Part shown: positions 4,877 through 10,508 of the stretch, piece after piece
Position numbering within the stretch: position 1 is the stretch's first letter
Layout: each line of letters begins with the position of its first letter
Assembly: GCA_001801665.1 (NCBI GenBank)
Contig: MGYH01000031.1
Span: forward strand, 1 to 10,508
Origin: Gammaproteobacteria bacterium RIFCSPHIGHO2_12_FULL_45_12
GTDB lineage: Bacteria > Pseudomonadota > Gammaproteobacteria > DSM-16500
Reading direction: 5' to 3'
DNA: 10,508 bases
Program-made: the position numbers and the translations under genes
The notes under the pieces: model-generated
Told to the model about the DNA's origin: nothing
Seen by the model: only the letters and a program-made list of their open reading frames with translations
The model's database searches: none

Positions 4877-6238
4877 ATGACATTTAATCGCTCAACAACC
4901 TTCAGCCTAAAATCGCTGCTCGGCGACTATGGAATAATGACATATGGAATAAAGACATTTAGTCGCTCAACAACCCCACGCCTAGAATCGCTGCTCGGCG
5001 ACAACAGAAACGATATAGCCTTAAAGGACTATGTCTTAACACATGCCTTGTCTTATGAGGATGTATTCGCTTTATGTGAAAAACTCACCACCGACACCAG
5101 GAGTATTTTTGGAGTGGGAGAAGAGGAGAACGACCGAAGGACAGCCCTGCTTAAGAACCTTAAGCAAGCAATGGATCAAGTAATAATAGACAAAAATCCC
5201 ATTGCAATGTGTAACCGCGCTTTATTTCACCTAATTTCACCTGAATCGGCTCCTGGCCTAGGCCGCAGGGATGATTATAATGCAGCGATTCGGCTCTTTC
5301 AGCAAGCGATCGAGCTTGGAAATACTTCTGCGATGTGGTGTCGCGCCGTTATGTACGAACAAGGCCTAGGCGTAGGCGGCTTTTCAGATTATAAAGAAGC
5401 GATTCAGCTCTATAAGAAAGCGATCGAGGGTGGAAATGCTGATGCGATGAATAACCGCGCCTCTATGCACTACCAAGGCCTGGGCGGCCCGAAAGATTAT
5501 CTAATGGCGATTTCGCTCTATAAGGATGCGATTGCGCGTGGAAATGTGCCTGCGATGTATAACCGCGCCTATATGCACGAACAAGGCCTGGACTGCAAGG
5601 TCAATCTAGTAGGAGCTGTTGAATTATACCCAAAGATCAATCTATTAGCAGCTATTAAATTATACGATCAGGCTATTCTTTCGGGAGAGAAGATAGTTGT
5701 TTCTAGCGCTCAAGCGAGACTAGGCTCTATCAACAAGTACGCTGTATTAGACGACATATTAGATCTTCCGCCAGAAGATGTCGAAAAGCAAATTTGGTCT
5801 GCGCTACAGGGGAATCGTACGCGGCTAGGATGTTTTTTTAATACTGCAAGAGGCCCGCGAAAATGTGATATGACACGCGGCAGCTTAAAAAAACTATTTG
5901 ATAGGCTAAATGGAATCAATCCGACATTGGCTGCCATCTATCTTCAAGTAAGCAAGAGTTTAAAAACTCCCGCCGGTAGCCAAGAGAGAAAGGACGCGCT
6001 CGATGCGATTAATGCCTCTGACAACACATTAACACCAGAACAAAAAGACGATTTAAAGCGATTGCCGGATAATAATGGACAGACCTTAGCAGTAACTGAA
6101 TTAGAGGATGAAGTGGTTAACGAGGCACCGTGTGGTTTTGCAACTCCAAAGCGTTCGTTATTAAATAGGTTATTCACATCAAACAATAGTGAGAAAAAAA
6201 TTGAAATGGTGGAGATGAAAGCCTTTCAAAAGGGTTAA
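4877..6238 (+). CDS. Sel1-repeat protein, intact family member
   Basis: A 453-residue protein. Residues 2-43 hold two copies of an unknown motif (TF.RSTT..L.SLLGD). Sel1-like (TPR-type) repeats run from ~107 to 270: NPIAMCNRALFHL, NTSAMWCRAVMYEQGLGVG, NADAMNNRASMHYQGLGG and NVPAMYNRAYMHEQGL, each followed by DY..AI.LY..AI. The last unit has an inserted second NL..A..LY helix (243-263). The C-terminal ~180 residues are not recognised and end in a Glu-rich NNSEKKIEMVEMK. There is no signal peptide or membrane segment. GAGG (4866-4869) supports the ATG at 4877 over the longer frame from 4835. Sel1 proteins scaffold protein contacts, and some in Legionella act in host interaction; an effector role here is only a guess. 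Confidence 0.85.
   Translation: MTFNRSTTFSLKSLLGDYGIMTYGIKTFSRSTTPRLESLLGDNRNDIALKDYVLTHALSYEDVFALCEKLTTDTRSIFGVGEEENDRRTALLKNLKQAMDQVIIDKNPIAMCNRALFHLISPESAPGLGRRDDYNAAIRLFQQAIELGNTSAMWCRAVMYEQGLGVGGFSDYKEAIQLYKKAIEGGNADAMNNRASMHYQGLGGPKDYLMAISLYKDAIARGNVPAMYNRAYMHEQGLDCKVNLVGAVELYPKINLLAAIKLYDQAILSGEKIVVSSAQARLGSINKYAVLDDILDLPPEDVEKQIWSALQGNRTRLGCFFNTARGPRKCDMTRGSLKKLFDRLNGINPTLAAIYLQVSKSLKTPAGSQERKDALDAINASDNTLTPEQKDDLKRLPDNNGQTLAVTELEDEVVNEAPCGFATPKRSLLNRLFTSNNSEKKIEMVEMKAFQKG
4880..5002 (+). repeat. N-terminal direct repeat in the Sel1 gene
   Basis: Two 48-bp copies, 4880-4927 and 4955-5002, offset by 75 bp (25 codons) and differing at only a few bases. They encode TFNRSTTFSLKSLLGD and TFSRSTTPRLESLLGD. 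Such near identity suggests a recent in-frame duplication. Confidence 0.85.
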
Positions 6239-6330
6239 TTCATCATGGCTTTGTTTCATCATTCGTCGTTCCGAGGCCGCTTTTTGGCCGAAGCCAGAAC
6301 GTCGTCAAAAATCATTATATTGCATCCATT

Positions 6331-6371
6331 CTGGATTGCTTCGTCGTAAAAAGCACTCCTCGCAACGACGA
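6331..6371 (+). repeat. Dispersed repeat family A, copy 2
   Basis: Matches the core of copy 1 (from CTGGATTGC through the CGTCGT...ACGACG hairpin) with two changes near its start. It lies in the ~300-bp gap between the Sel1 gene and hipA. The same gap also has an imperfect hairpin at ~6264-6305 around GGCCGCTTTTTGGCC, which may help end the Sel1 transcript, and the hipA control region. I see no gene there. Confidence 0.75.
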
Positions 6372-6380
6372 GGGAATAAG

Positions 6381-6420
6381 ACTAGATTGCCGCGTCGTAA
6401 AAACGCTCCTCGCAAGACGA
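6381..6420 (+). repeat. Dispersed repeat family A, copy 3 (degenerate)
   Basis: A tandem neighbour of copy 2 reading ATTGCCGCGTCGTAAAAACG then CTCCTCGCAAGACGA. It has lost a few bases relative to copies 1 and 4. It retains the GCCGCGTCG variant seen in copies 1 and 4, unlike copy 2, so it is a separate insertion rather than a local duplication of copy 2. Confidence 0.7.
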
Positions 6421-6469
6421 TTCTGTTCAAAAAATAATTTATGCAACAACGCCATTCATCCTGAATTTT

Positions 6470-6532
6470 CTATATAATATAGTTGATATTTATCTAAATG
6501 CTAGACTAAATATTAATTATAGTTTATAATTA
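6470..6532 (+). promoter_or_regulatory. hipAB promoter and operator palindromes
   Basis: A -35 TAGACT (6502-6507), 17-bp spacer and consensus -10 TATAAT (6525-6530) stand directly before the hipA ATG at 6539, leaving only ~1-2 nt of leader. The -10 is the right arm of a perfect palindrome, TAATTATA-GTT-TATAATTA (6514-6532). A second palindrome, CTATAT-A-ATATAG, lies at 6470-6482. These are the likely HipB operators. Promoter elements are seen; binding is inferred. Confidence 0.6.
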
Positions 6533-6538
6533 TCGTAT

Positions 6539-7756
6539 ATGGCAAAGGCACTTTGGGGTAATATTTATTACAATGAGATTTTCGCTGGCAGGCTGGAAGA
6601 GCAGCCTAGTGGTCGGTGTGTCTTTACGTATGATCAATCGTATCTTGATGGTAATCAGCCTGCCATAGCCTATACCTTACCCCTCGGTTCACAAAAATAT
6701 ATTTCCGAGCGAGGGCTGCATCCTTTCTTCGACAATCTGATTGCAGAGGGCTGGTTTCGGAATGCTCAGGCTCGAGCATTAGGAATAGACCCCAAAAATA
6801 AGTTTGCCTTGTTGCTTGGCTTTGGTTATGACTTGGCAGGAGCCGTATCTGTTATTGATCCAGAACCCGTTCAACATTACGATCTTGATCATTCTGACGA
6901 GGCGACCCTTGCGGCATTGAGGGGTAGGGCATCGCTATCAGGTGTCCAACGAAAATTGCTCATGGTGAAAGAAGGCAAGGGCTATCGTCCTGTCAAAGCG
7001 AATGAACTGAGTACGCATATTGCAAAACTGGCTTCAGGCAATCTGAATCAGTTGTTAGAATTAGAATATCTCACAACGTCTGTCGTCCGCGCGTTTCTTC
7101 CGGCCGATGATATTGTTGAGATGGAACTCACGACGCTTGATAGTATTAATGAAAATGGATTAATTATTCCACGCTTTGATCGCACCTCTACGGGGAAACG
7201 CCTTTATCATTTTGAAGAGTTTAACCAACTCTTAGGACATGATTCCGGTGATGATAAGTACGAAGGCGATTATGCGGAGATGGGCCAGTTTATTTTAAAC
7301 ACAAATAACTGCATTCCTGCCGAAGCCTATCGACTATTTCTTCGTATATTAGTTTGTCTGCTGGTTGGTAATACGGATGCACACTTCAAAAACTTTGCGA
7401 TGTTTCATACAAGAGAGGGTCTGCGTCTCACACCTGCTTATGATTTAGTTGCTTCCGCGATTTATCCAGAATATCAGTCCATTGCCTTAAGAGTGTGCGG
7501 CATACGTAATTTACAACTCGGAAAGCTTGAACCAAAACACATTATTAAAATGGCTGACAGTTTTGGTATTAACCAACATATGATTATAAATGCGGTTGAG
7601 ATGCTAAAAAAACATCTGCCAAATGCATTGGCTGCATTAGAGGAAGCGAATGTTGGCAGCCTTGAGTTGAGAGAGACATTACAGAGGATAATTGAAAAAA
7701 GATGGAATGGCAGTTTCGAATTAATTGGCAGGCGCTTGTTGAAGAAGCAAAGCTGA
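6539..7756 (+). CDS. hipA: HipA kinase toxin, full length
   Basis: A 405-residue full-length HipA (E. coli HipA has 440). N-subdomain 1 occupies ~1-110, with AIAYTLPL (42-49) and PFFDNLIAEGW (62-72). SLSGVQRK (132-139) carries the Ser of the autophosphorylation loop, and THIAKL has the ATP lysine (K163). PRFDR (211-215) and HFEEFNQLLG precede the catalytic loop GNTDAHFKN (277-285, D280 and N285); PAYDLV (299-304) supplies the metal-binding Asp. All key residues are present, so it should be active. HipA of E. coli phosphorylates GltX and induces persistence. The ATG is the only start that keeps the conserved N-terminus; no Shine-Dalgarno is visible. hipB begins inside its 3' end, so the order is the reverse of E. 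coli hipBA. Confidence 0.92.
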   Translation: MAKALWGNIYYNEIFAGRLEEQPSGRCVFTYDQSYLDGNQPAIAYTLPLGSQKYISERGLHPFFDNLIAEGWFRNAQARALGIDPKNKFALLLGFGYDLAGAVSVIDPEPVQHYDLDHSDEATLAALRGRASLSGVQRKLLMVKEGKGYRPVKANELSTHIAKLASGNLNQLLELEYLTTSVVRAFLPADDIVEMELTTLDSINENGLIIPRFDRTSTGKRLYHFEEFNQLLGHDSGDDKYEGDYAEMGQFILNTNNCIPAEAYRLFLRILVCLLVGNTDAHFKNFAMFHTREGLRLTPAYDLVASAIYPEYQSIALRVCGIRNLQLGKLEPKHIIKMADSFGINQHMIINAVEMLKKHLPNALAALEEANVGSLELRETLQRIIEKRWNGSFELIGRRLLKKQS

Positions 7757-8175
7757 GGCGAAAAAAGCAAAAGCTGACGCAGGCAACGCTTGGTTTATTG
7801 GCAGGCATTAGTACGCCGACTATTTCCCGTTTTGAAAGCGGCGAGGTGGATATTCAGGTGTCAACGGCGTTGAAAATATTCCGTGTATTGGGAATGGTTG
7901 ATCAACGAATGCTAACGTTTTTTGATTCTGTTGCATCGTATGATTCGAGTCGTTTAATTGTTTTATTTACGGGTCAGGATGGCGATAAAGCTGTTCAATG
8001 CGCCATATCCAGGGAAGCGTTAGAAGATTATTTTGGTCTCGACCATCAGCATCCATTAAAAGTGTTTAATGCAAATCGTGAGAAAATTGAGCATGAAGCA
8101 AGACGGAAATATCTTGCTAATCAATTGGAAAAAGAGGGATTGGTGTTGGTAAGAACTGAGGATTTTGAAGCATAA
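7702..8175 (+). CDS. hipB: HipB-like antitoxin: XRE domain plus DUF1488-like domain
   Basis: A 157-residue protein. Residues ~8-65 form an XRE helix-turn-helix: LVEEAKLRRKKQKLTQATLG, then AGISTPTISRFESGEVDIQ and the third-helix region. Residues ~85-140 (VLFTGQDGDKAVQCAISREA, then ALEDYFGLDHQHPLKVFNAN) resemble the DUF1488 domain. E. coli HipB has 88 residues, so the C-terminal domain is an addition, seen in other hipA-adjacent regulators as far as I recall. It overlaps hipA by 55 bp in another frame. GAGG is 14 nt upstream of the ATG, rather far, so coupling to hipA translation is likely. It should bind HipA and repress the operon through the palindromes at 6470-6532. Confidence 0.85.
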   Translation: MEWQFRINWQALVEEAKLRRKKQKLTQATLGLLAGISTPTISRFESGEVDIQVSTALKIFRVLGMVDQRMLTFFDSVASYDSSRLIVLFTGQDGDKAVQCAISREALEDYFGLDHQHPLKVFNANREKIEHEARRKYLANQLEKEGLVLVRTEDFEA

Positions 8176-8225
8176 ACTACTTTAGATAAGCACTCCATCT
8201 GTTTCTTCCCTATCTTGGCGTAAAA

Positions 8226-8284
8226 CTATAGTAAGTAACTTGGCTTAGGTGACAATTGTCATGAGGCGCGTTTTTTACGCTATC
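8226..8284 (+). repeat. Dispersed repeat family B, copy 2
   Basis: Same orientation as 114-172, with shared GTAAC, GGCTTAGGT and GCGCGTTTTTTACGCTATCA blocks. No transposase sequence adjoins this copy, so family B is independent of the IS110 remnant. It opens the 534-bp stretch 8176-8709, which holds only repeats and hairpins; I see no gene in it. Confidence 0.65.
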
Positions 8285-8394
8285 ATCCTGAGGAGCGTTT
8301 TTTGCGACGAAGGATCTCATGTTTTTTAGGAGATTCTTCGCTTCGCTCAGAATGACAGCTCATCGCTCAGAATGACAGCTCATCGCTCAGAATG
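8285..8394 (+). repeat. REP-like repeat ending in a 20-bp tandem array
   Basis: The stretch from TCCTGAGGAGCG to CTTCGCTCAGAATGACAG resembles a widespread bacterial intergenic repeat (remembered, not searched). Its end is tandemly repeated: the 20-bp unit CGCTCAGAATGACAGCTCAT occurs at 8344-8363 and 8364-8383, with a partial third copy from 8384. Copy number is likely to vary between strains through slippage. Confidence 0.7.
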
Positions 8395-8418
8395 GCTGTT
8401 ACGGAGTGCTAGCGCGTT

Positions 8419-8481
8419 GCATCATTCTCTCGTCGTTGCGAGGAGTGCTTTTTACGACGCGGCAATCCAGTCTTTGACTTT
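8419..8481 (-). repeat. Dispersed repeat family A, copy 4 (inverted)
   Basis: The reverse complement matches 41-105 over ~63 bp with only a handful of differences, including the flanking AAAGTCAA and ATGATGCA segments outside the hairpin core. Copies 1 and 4 share these flanks while 2 and 3 do not, so 1 and 4 are the complete form of the element. Confidence 0.8.
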
Positions 8482-8545
8482 ATAGTCACCCAGCGTATAG
8501 ATCATGCCATTTTGAATAGGCGACAGAAGTAAAATTAGAAATAGG

Positions 8546-8563
8546 TTCCCGCCTGCGCGGGAA
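8546..8563. repeat. REP-like stem-loop TTCCCGC-CTGC-GCGGGAA
   Basis: A perfect 7-bp stem with a 4-nt loop followed by TGACA, a very common form of bacterial palindromic repeat. The arms are identical to those at 4553-4574. Confidence 0.65.
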
Positions 8564-8593
8564 TGACATGGTTAATAGATTTAAAATTAAAAA

Positions 8594-8616
8594 ATTTCCA
8601 AAAAGATCGTGGAAAT
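8594..8616 (-). terminator. Possible intrinsic terminator of the tgt side transcript
   Basis: Read on the minus strand, ATTTCCA pairs with TGGAAAT (7-bp stem, 9-nt loop) and is followed by a T-rich run. It lies ~95 bp downstream of the MgtC/SapB-family stop at 8710. The stem is AT-rich, so strength is uncertain. Confidence 0.4.
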
Positions 8617-8709
8617 GTCAGTTGGATAAAAAACTTAATCTGTCTCTGTCGATCCGGTATTTTACCAAGAAGTGGTGGCTTGTGCGTAAATTCCAAATTG
8701 ATGGGCGCT

Positions 8710-9177
8710 TTATTTTGCTGAAATGCGTTTCCACCAAGAAACGCGCGGCATGTAAAGCAATAAAAAGATTAAGAGTGCGGTTAATAACGACAACAAATAA
8801 AAACCGACTGAGACAGCGAGGCCCACGGCCGCCGTTGCCCACAGTGTGGCGGCGGTTGTTAATCCGGTTACATAGTCGCCTTGACGAAAAATGATGCCGC
8901 CTCCCAGAAAGCCAATGCCGGTCACAACCTGGGCTGCAATGCGTGTGGGATCGGCAGAGCCTATCCCTAAATAAACGCCCAAAATGCCAAAGGCACATGA
9001 GCCTAAACAAATGGCGCCATAGGTACGGATGCCTGCTGAAATGATATTACGATGGCGTTCGCGTTCCCAGCCAATCAGGCCGCCCAAGCAGGTTGCAAAA
9101 ATAATTCTGAAAAACATTTCAAGATCAGCCAGCAGGGTGGGTGTGGGTAAGTCTGTGATCATCAGCATGCCTTCCAT
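8710..9177 (-). CDS. MgtC/SapB-family inner-membrane protein
   Basis: A 155-residue hydrophobic protein with the MgtC family core: LGGLIGWERERHR (31-43), AGIRTYGAICLGS (48-60), DPTRIAAQVVTGIGFLGGG (76-94), FRQGDYVTGLTTAATLWATA (97-116) and GFYLL (125-129). About four membrane segments are expected. MgtC of Salmonella and Mycobacterium supports growth in low Mg2+ and survival in macrophages. This short form lacks the C-terminal cytoplasmic domain of MgtC and is closer to SapB/YhiD-like members, so transport or virulence function is not implied. I give the longest start; ATG at 9162 (sixth residue) has GGAAGG 7 nt upstream and is a serious alternative. It lies 38 bp downstream of tgt on the same strand with no visible terminator between, so co-transcription is likely. 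Confidence 0.88.
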   Translation of the reverse strand: MEGMLMITDLPTPTLLADLEMFFRIIFATCLGGLIGWERERHRNIISAGIRTYGAICLGSCAFGILGVYLGIGSADPTRIAAQVVTGIGFLGGGIIFRQGDYVTGLTTAATLWATAAVGLAVSVGFYLLSLLTALLIFLLLYMPRVSWWKRISAK

Positions 9178-9215
9178 TGTCTTTTCATTATCCTACACAG
9201 ATTTTAAGAAAGGGT

Positions 9216-10373
9216 CTATTGCTCTGCCAGAATGATCTTTTGCATGTGGCGGCAGACGTTTTCCATGACGTGGATATTATGAATGCTGGCTAAATGAAAA
9301 TAGGCAATTAACCCTTCTTTGAAGAGATAATGTAAATAGGCGCGGGAAAAATGGAGACAGGTATAACAGTCACAGTTTGGCATGATGGGGGTTTCATCTT
9401 GCGCATATTGGGATTTTTTGATGAGAATGCGACAATTTTCACCCTGGTTGTCGAACCGCAACCAGCCATGTTCTTCTTTGATCTCACCAAAATAGAGGGA
9501 GCCATGACGTGCATTGCGGGTTGGCGCGACACAGTCAAAAATATCAATGCCTTTTTCCACGACATCGATTAAATTTTGAGGATCCAGTCCAACGCCCATG
9601 GTGTAGCGAATTTTGTTGTCAGGTAACAGGGGCCTGACCCAGTCGATGATTTCAGCGGTTTTCAACATGTCAAAACCAATGACTTCACCACCAATGGCGA
9701 TGCCGTCTAAAGCCTGTTTTAAGATAAACTCGGTGCTTTGTTCACGTAAGTCCCGAAAGCTGCCGCCTTGAATGATGCCAAAAAGAGCCTGTTTAAAACC
9801 ATAGGCGGATTGTGGGTGCCGGTCGTGCTCTTCTTTTGAGGTGATGAGCCAGCGGTGTGTGCGATCCAGTGCATCCAAGGCCGCTTCTCGCCCCCCTGTT
9901 TCAGGGGTGCATTGATCAAAGGCCATGATGATATCGGCGCCAATGATTTTTTGGGCTTGAATGGAGGTGTGTGCGTTTAAATCTAGAATCTTGCCTGTGA
10001 GAGGGTGTTTAAAGTGCGCGCCATCTTCGTCAATAATACAGACGCTGCCTTTTTTGGAGAGACTGAATACTTGGAATCCGCCGCTGTCGGTTAACATGGC
10101 TTTATCCCAGCCCATGAACTGGTGCATGCCACCGACTTTCTGAAGCGTTTCCATGCCCGGGGTGCAGAGCATGTGATAAGTGTTGCCACCCAAAATGATG
10201 TCATTCCCGCCTTGATGCAAGTCAGCCGGTGTGACGTAATTCATCATGGCCCGTGTGCCAACGGGCATGAATGCGGGTGTTGTGACTTCACCATGCGGTG
10301 TCTGCATGCGCATGACACGGGCGGGTAAGCGAGGGTGTTGTTTGATTAAAGCGGCAGTATAAGTGTTTTTCAT
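9216..10373 (-). CDS. tgt: tRNA-guanine transglycosylase
   Basis: A 385-residue Tgt that exchanges guanine 34 of GUN-anticodon tRNAs for a queuosine precursor. TPAFMPVGT (32-40) opens the barrel. LTDSGGFQVFSL (94-105) has the general Asp (D96), FDQCTP (152-157) contacts the base, GIIQGG (199-204) follows, and FDCVAPTRNARHG (279-291) has the nucleophile D280. The zinc site is CDCYTC (C334, C336, C339) with H365. All catalytic and zinc residues are intact. The recognition loop reads GGEVIG (228-233) where E. coli has GGLAVG, an unusual change next to the bound base. The N-terminus is ~15 residues longer than in E. coli. The ATG at 10373 has no Shine-Dalgarno and follows a TATAAT by 8 nt. Confidence 0.95.
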   Translation of the reverse strand: MKNTYTAALIKQHPRLPARVMRMQTPHGEVTTPAFMPVGTRAMMNYVTPADLHQGGNDIILGGNTYHMLCTPGMETLQKVGGMHQFMGWDKAMLTDSGGFQVFSLSKKGSVCIIDEDGAHFKHPLTGKILDLNAHTSIQAQKIIGADIIMAFDQCTPETGGREAALDALDRTHRWLITSKEEHDRHPQSAYGFKQALFGIIQGGSFRDLREQSTEFILKQALDGIAIGGEVIGFDMLKTAEIIDWVRPLLPDNKIRYTMGVGLDPQNLIDVVEKGIDIFDCVAPTRNARHGSLYFGEIKEEHGWLRFDNQGENCRILIKKSQYAQDETPIMPNCDCYTCLHFSRAYLHYLFKEGLIAYFHLASIHNIHVMENVCRHMQKIILAEQ

Positions 10374-10381
10374 GGTGCGGG

Positions 10382-10387
10382 ATTATA
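10382..10387 (-). promoter_or_regulatory. -10 box of tgt, possibly leaderless
   Basis: A consensus TATAAT on the minus strand lies 8 nt before the tgt ATG. No convincing -35 is present at 16-18 bp. If used, the transcript would begin at or 1-2 nt before the start codon. Confidence 0.4.
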
Positions 10388-10405
10388 CCCATTTCGCTGG
10401 CGGGA

Positions 10406-10414
10406 TGCGATAAT
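10406..10414 (+). promoter_or_regulatory. Extended -10 promoter for the coq7-like gene
   Basis: TGC followed by GATAAT (10409-10414) makes an extended -10 with no good -35. It leaves a leader of ~30 nt with GAGAGAG before the ATG at 10451. It is divergent from, and close to, the tgt -10. Confidence 0.4.
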
Positions 10415-10450
10415 AGCCGAGGGCACGACAGCATTGAGAGAGTTTATTTT

Positions 10451-10508
10451 ATGAGCACCGATCGTCAATATTCTTTTTTAGATCGCCTTTGTCTTGGCGT
10501 GGATCAGG
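10451..10508 (+). CDS. coq7: 5' end of a coq7-like ubiquinone hydroxylase gene (cut by window edge)
   Basis: Only 19 codons are inside the window: MSTDRQYSFLDRLCLGVDQ. This resembles the N-terminus of bacterial Coq7 (2-polyprenyl-3-methyl-6-methoxy-1,4-benzoquinone hydroxylase, ubiquinone synthesis), where an S..DRL...D pattern precedes ALRTL. The di-iron ligands lie downstream and cannot be checked. The ATG is preceded by GAGAGAG at ~8-10 nt. The gene is divergent from tgt. Confidence 0.55.
   Translation, partial: MSTDRQYSFLDRLCLGVDQ

Noticed and set aside
41..8481. CRISPR array
   Set aside because: The short repeats are far apart, differ in length and orientation and have no regular spacers; no cas gene is present.
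8568..8894. 108-residue plus-strand frame rich in Lys and Arg
   Set aside because: Most of it is antisense to the MgtC/SapB-family gene, has no domain I recognise and no ribosome binding site.
8618..9010. 130-residue minus-strand frame overlapping the MgtC/SapB gene
   Set aside because: It is another frame of the same DNA; Cys/His/Arg-rich composition is typical of a shadow, while the 8710-9177 frame has clear family motifs.

Overview
The window looks like chromosomal DNA of a gammaproteobacterium, most likely one of the intracellular or host-associated lineages such as the Legionellales. This is inference: it rests on moderate to low GC, a conserved right edge (tgt, an MgtC/SapB gene, the start of a coq7-like gene), Sel1-repeat proteins, and abundant short palindromic intergenic repeats. 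No rRNA or tRNA gene and no CRISPR array was seen.

Layout. Bases 1-853 are a scar: a dispersed repeat (41-105), a second repeat (114-172), an IS110-type transposase remnant missing both ends, and, fused directly to it, the last ~100 codons of a Sel1-family gene. Bases 1014-2626 (minus strand) hold a compact HipA-type module: a short HipT-like kinase followed, with an 11-bp overlap, by a protein that joins a HipS-like domain to a C-terminal XRE helix-turn-helix. Upstream of it is an array of half-sites at a strict 27-bp spacing. Bases 2661-3530 are a Sel1 paralogue without its repeat domain. Bases 3636-4517 are a prlF-yhaV toxin-antitoxin operon with a palindrome inside its promoter. Bases 4533-4796 hold stem-loop repeats and the N-terminus of a broken RelB/DinJ-type antitoxin gene. 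Bases 4877-6238 encode the intact Sel1-repeat protein. After a repeat-filled gap, 6539-8175 is a second, full-length hipA with an overlapping downstream hipB (XRE plus DUF1488-like domain). Bases 8176-8709 are another repeat-filled gap. From 8710 the window is ordinary chromosome: an MgtC/SapB-family membrane protein and tgt on the minus strand, and a divergent coq7-like start at 10451.

How it fits together. The left 8 kb is an accessory region where three intact toxin-antitoxin-type modules (HipT-like/HipS-HTH, PrlF-YhaV, HipA-HipB) and one dead antitoxin alternate with a decaying Sel1 family and dispersed repeats. Both Hip operons put the kinase first. Both kinase genes, and tgt, have a good -10 box only 8-9 nt before the ATG and no clear Shine-Dalgarno sequence, which suggests leaderless mRNAs. 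The best candidate for something little described is the reverse-order HipT-like plus HipS-HTH fusion module with its phased operator array.
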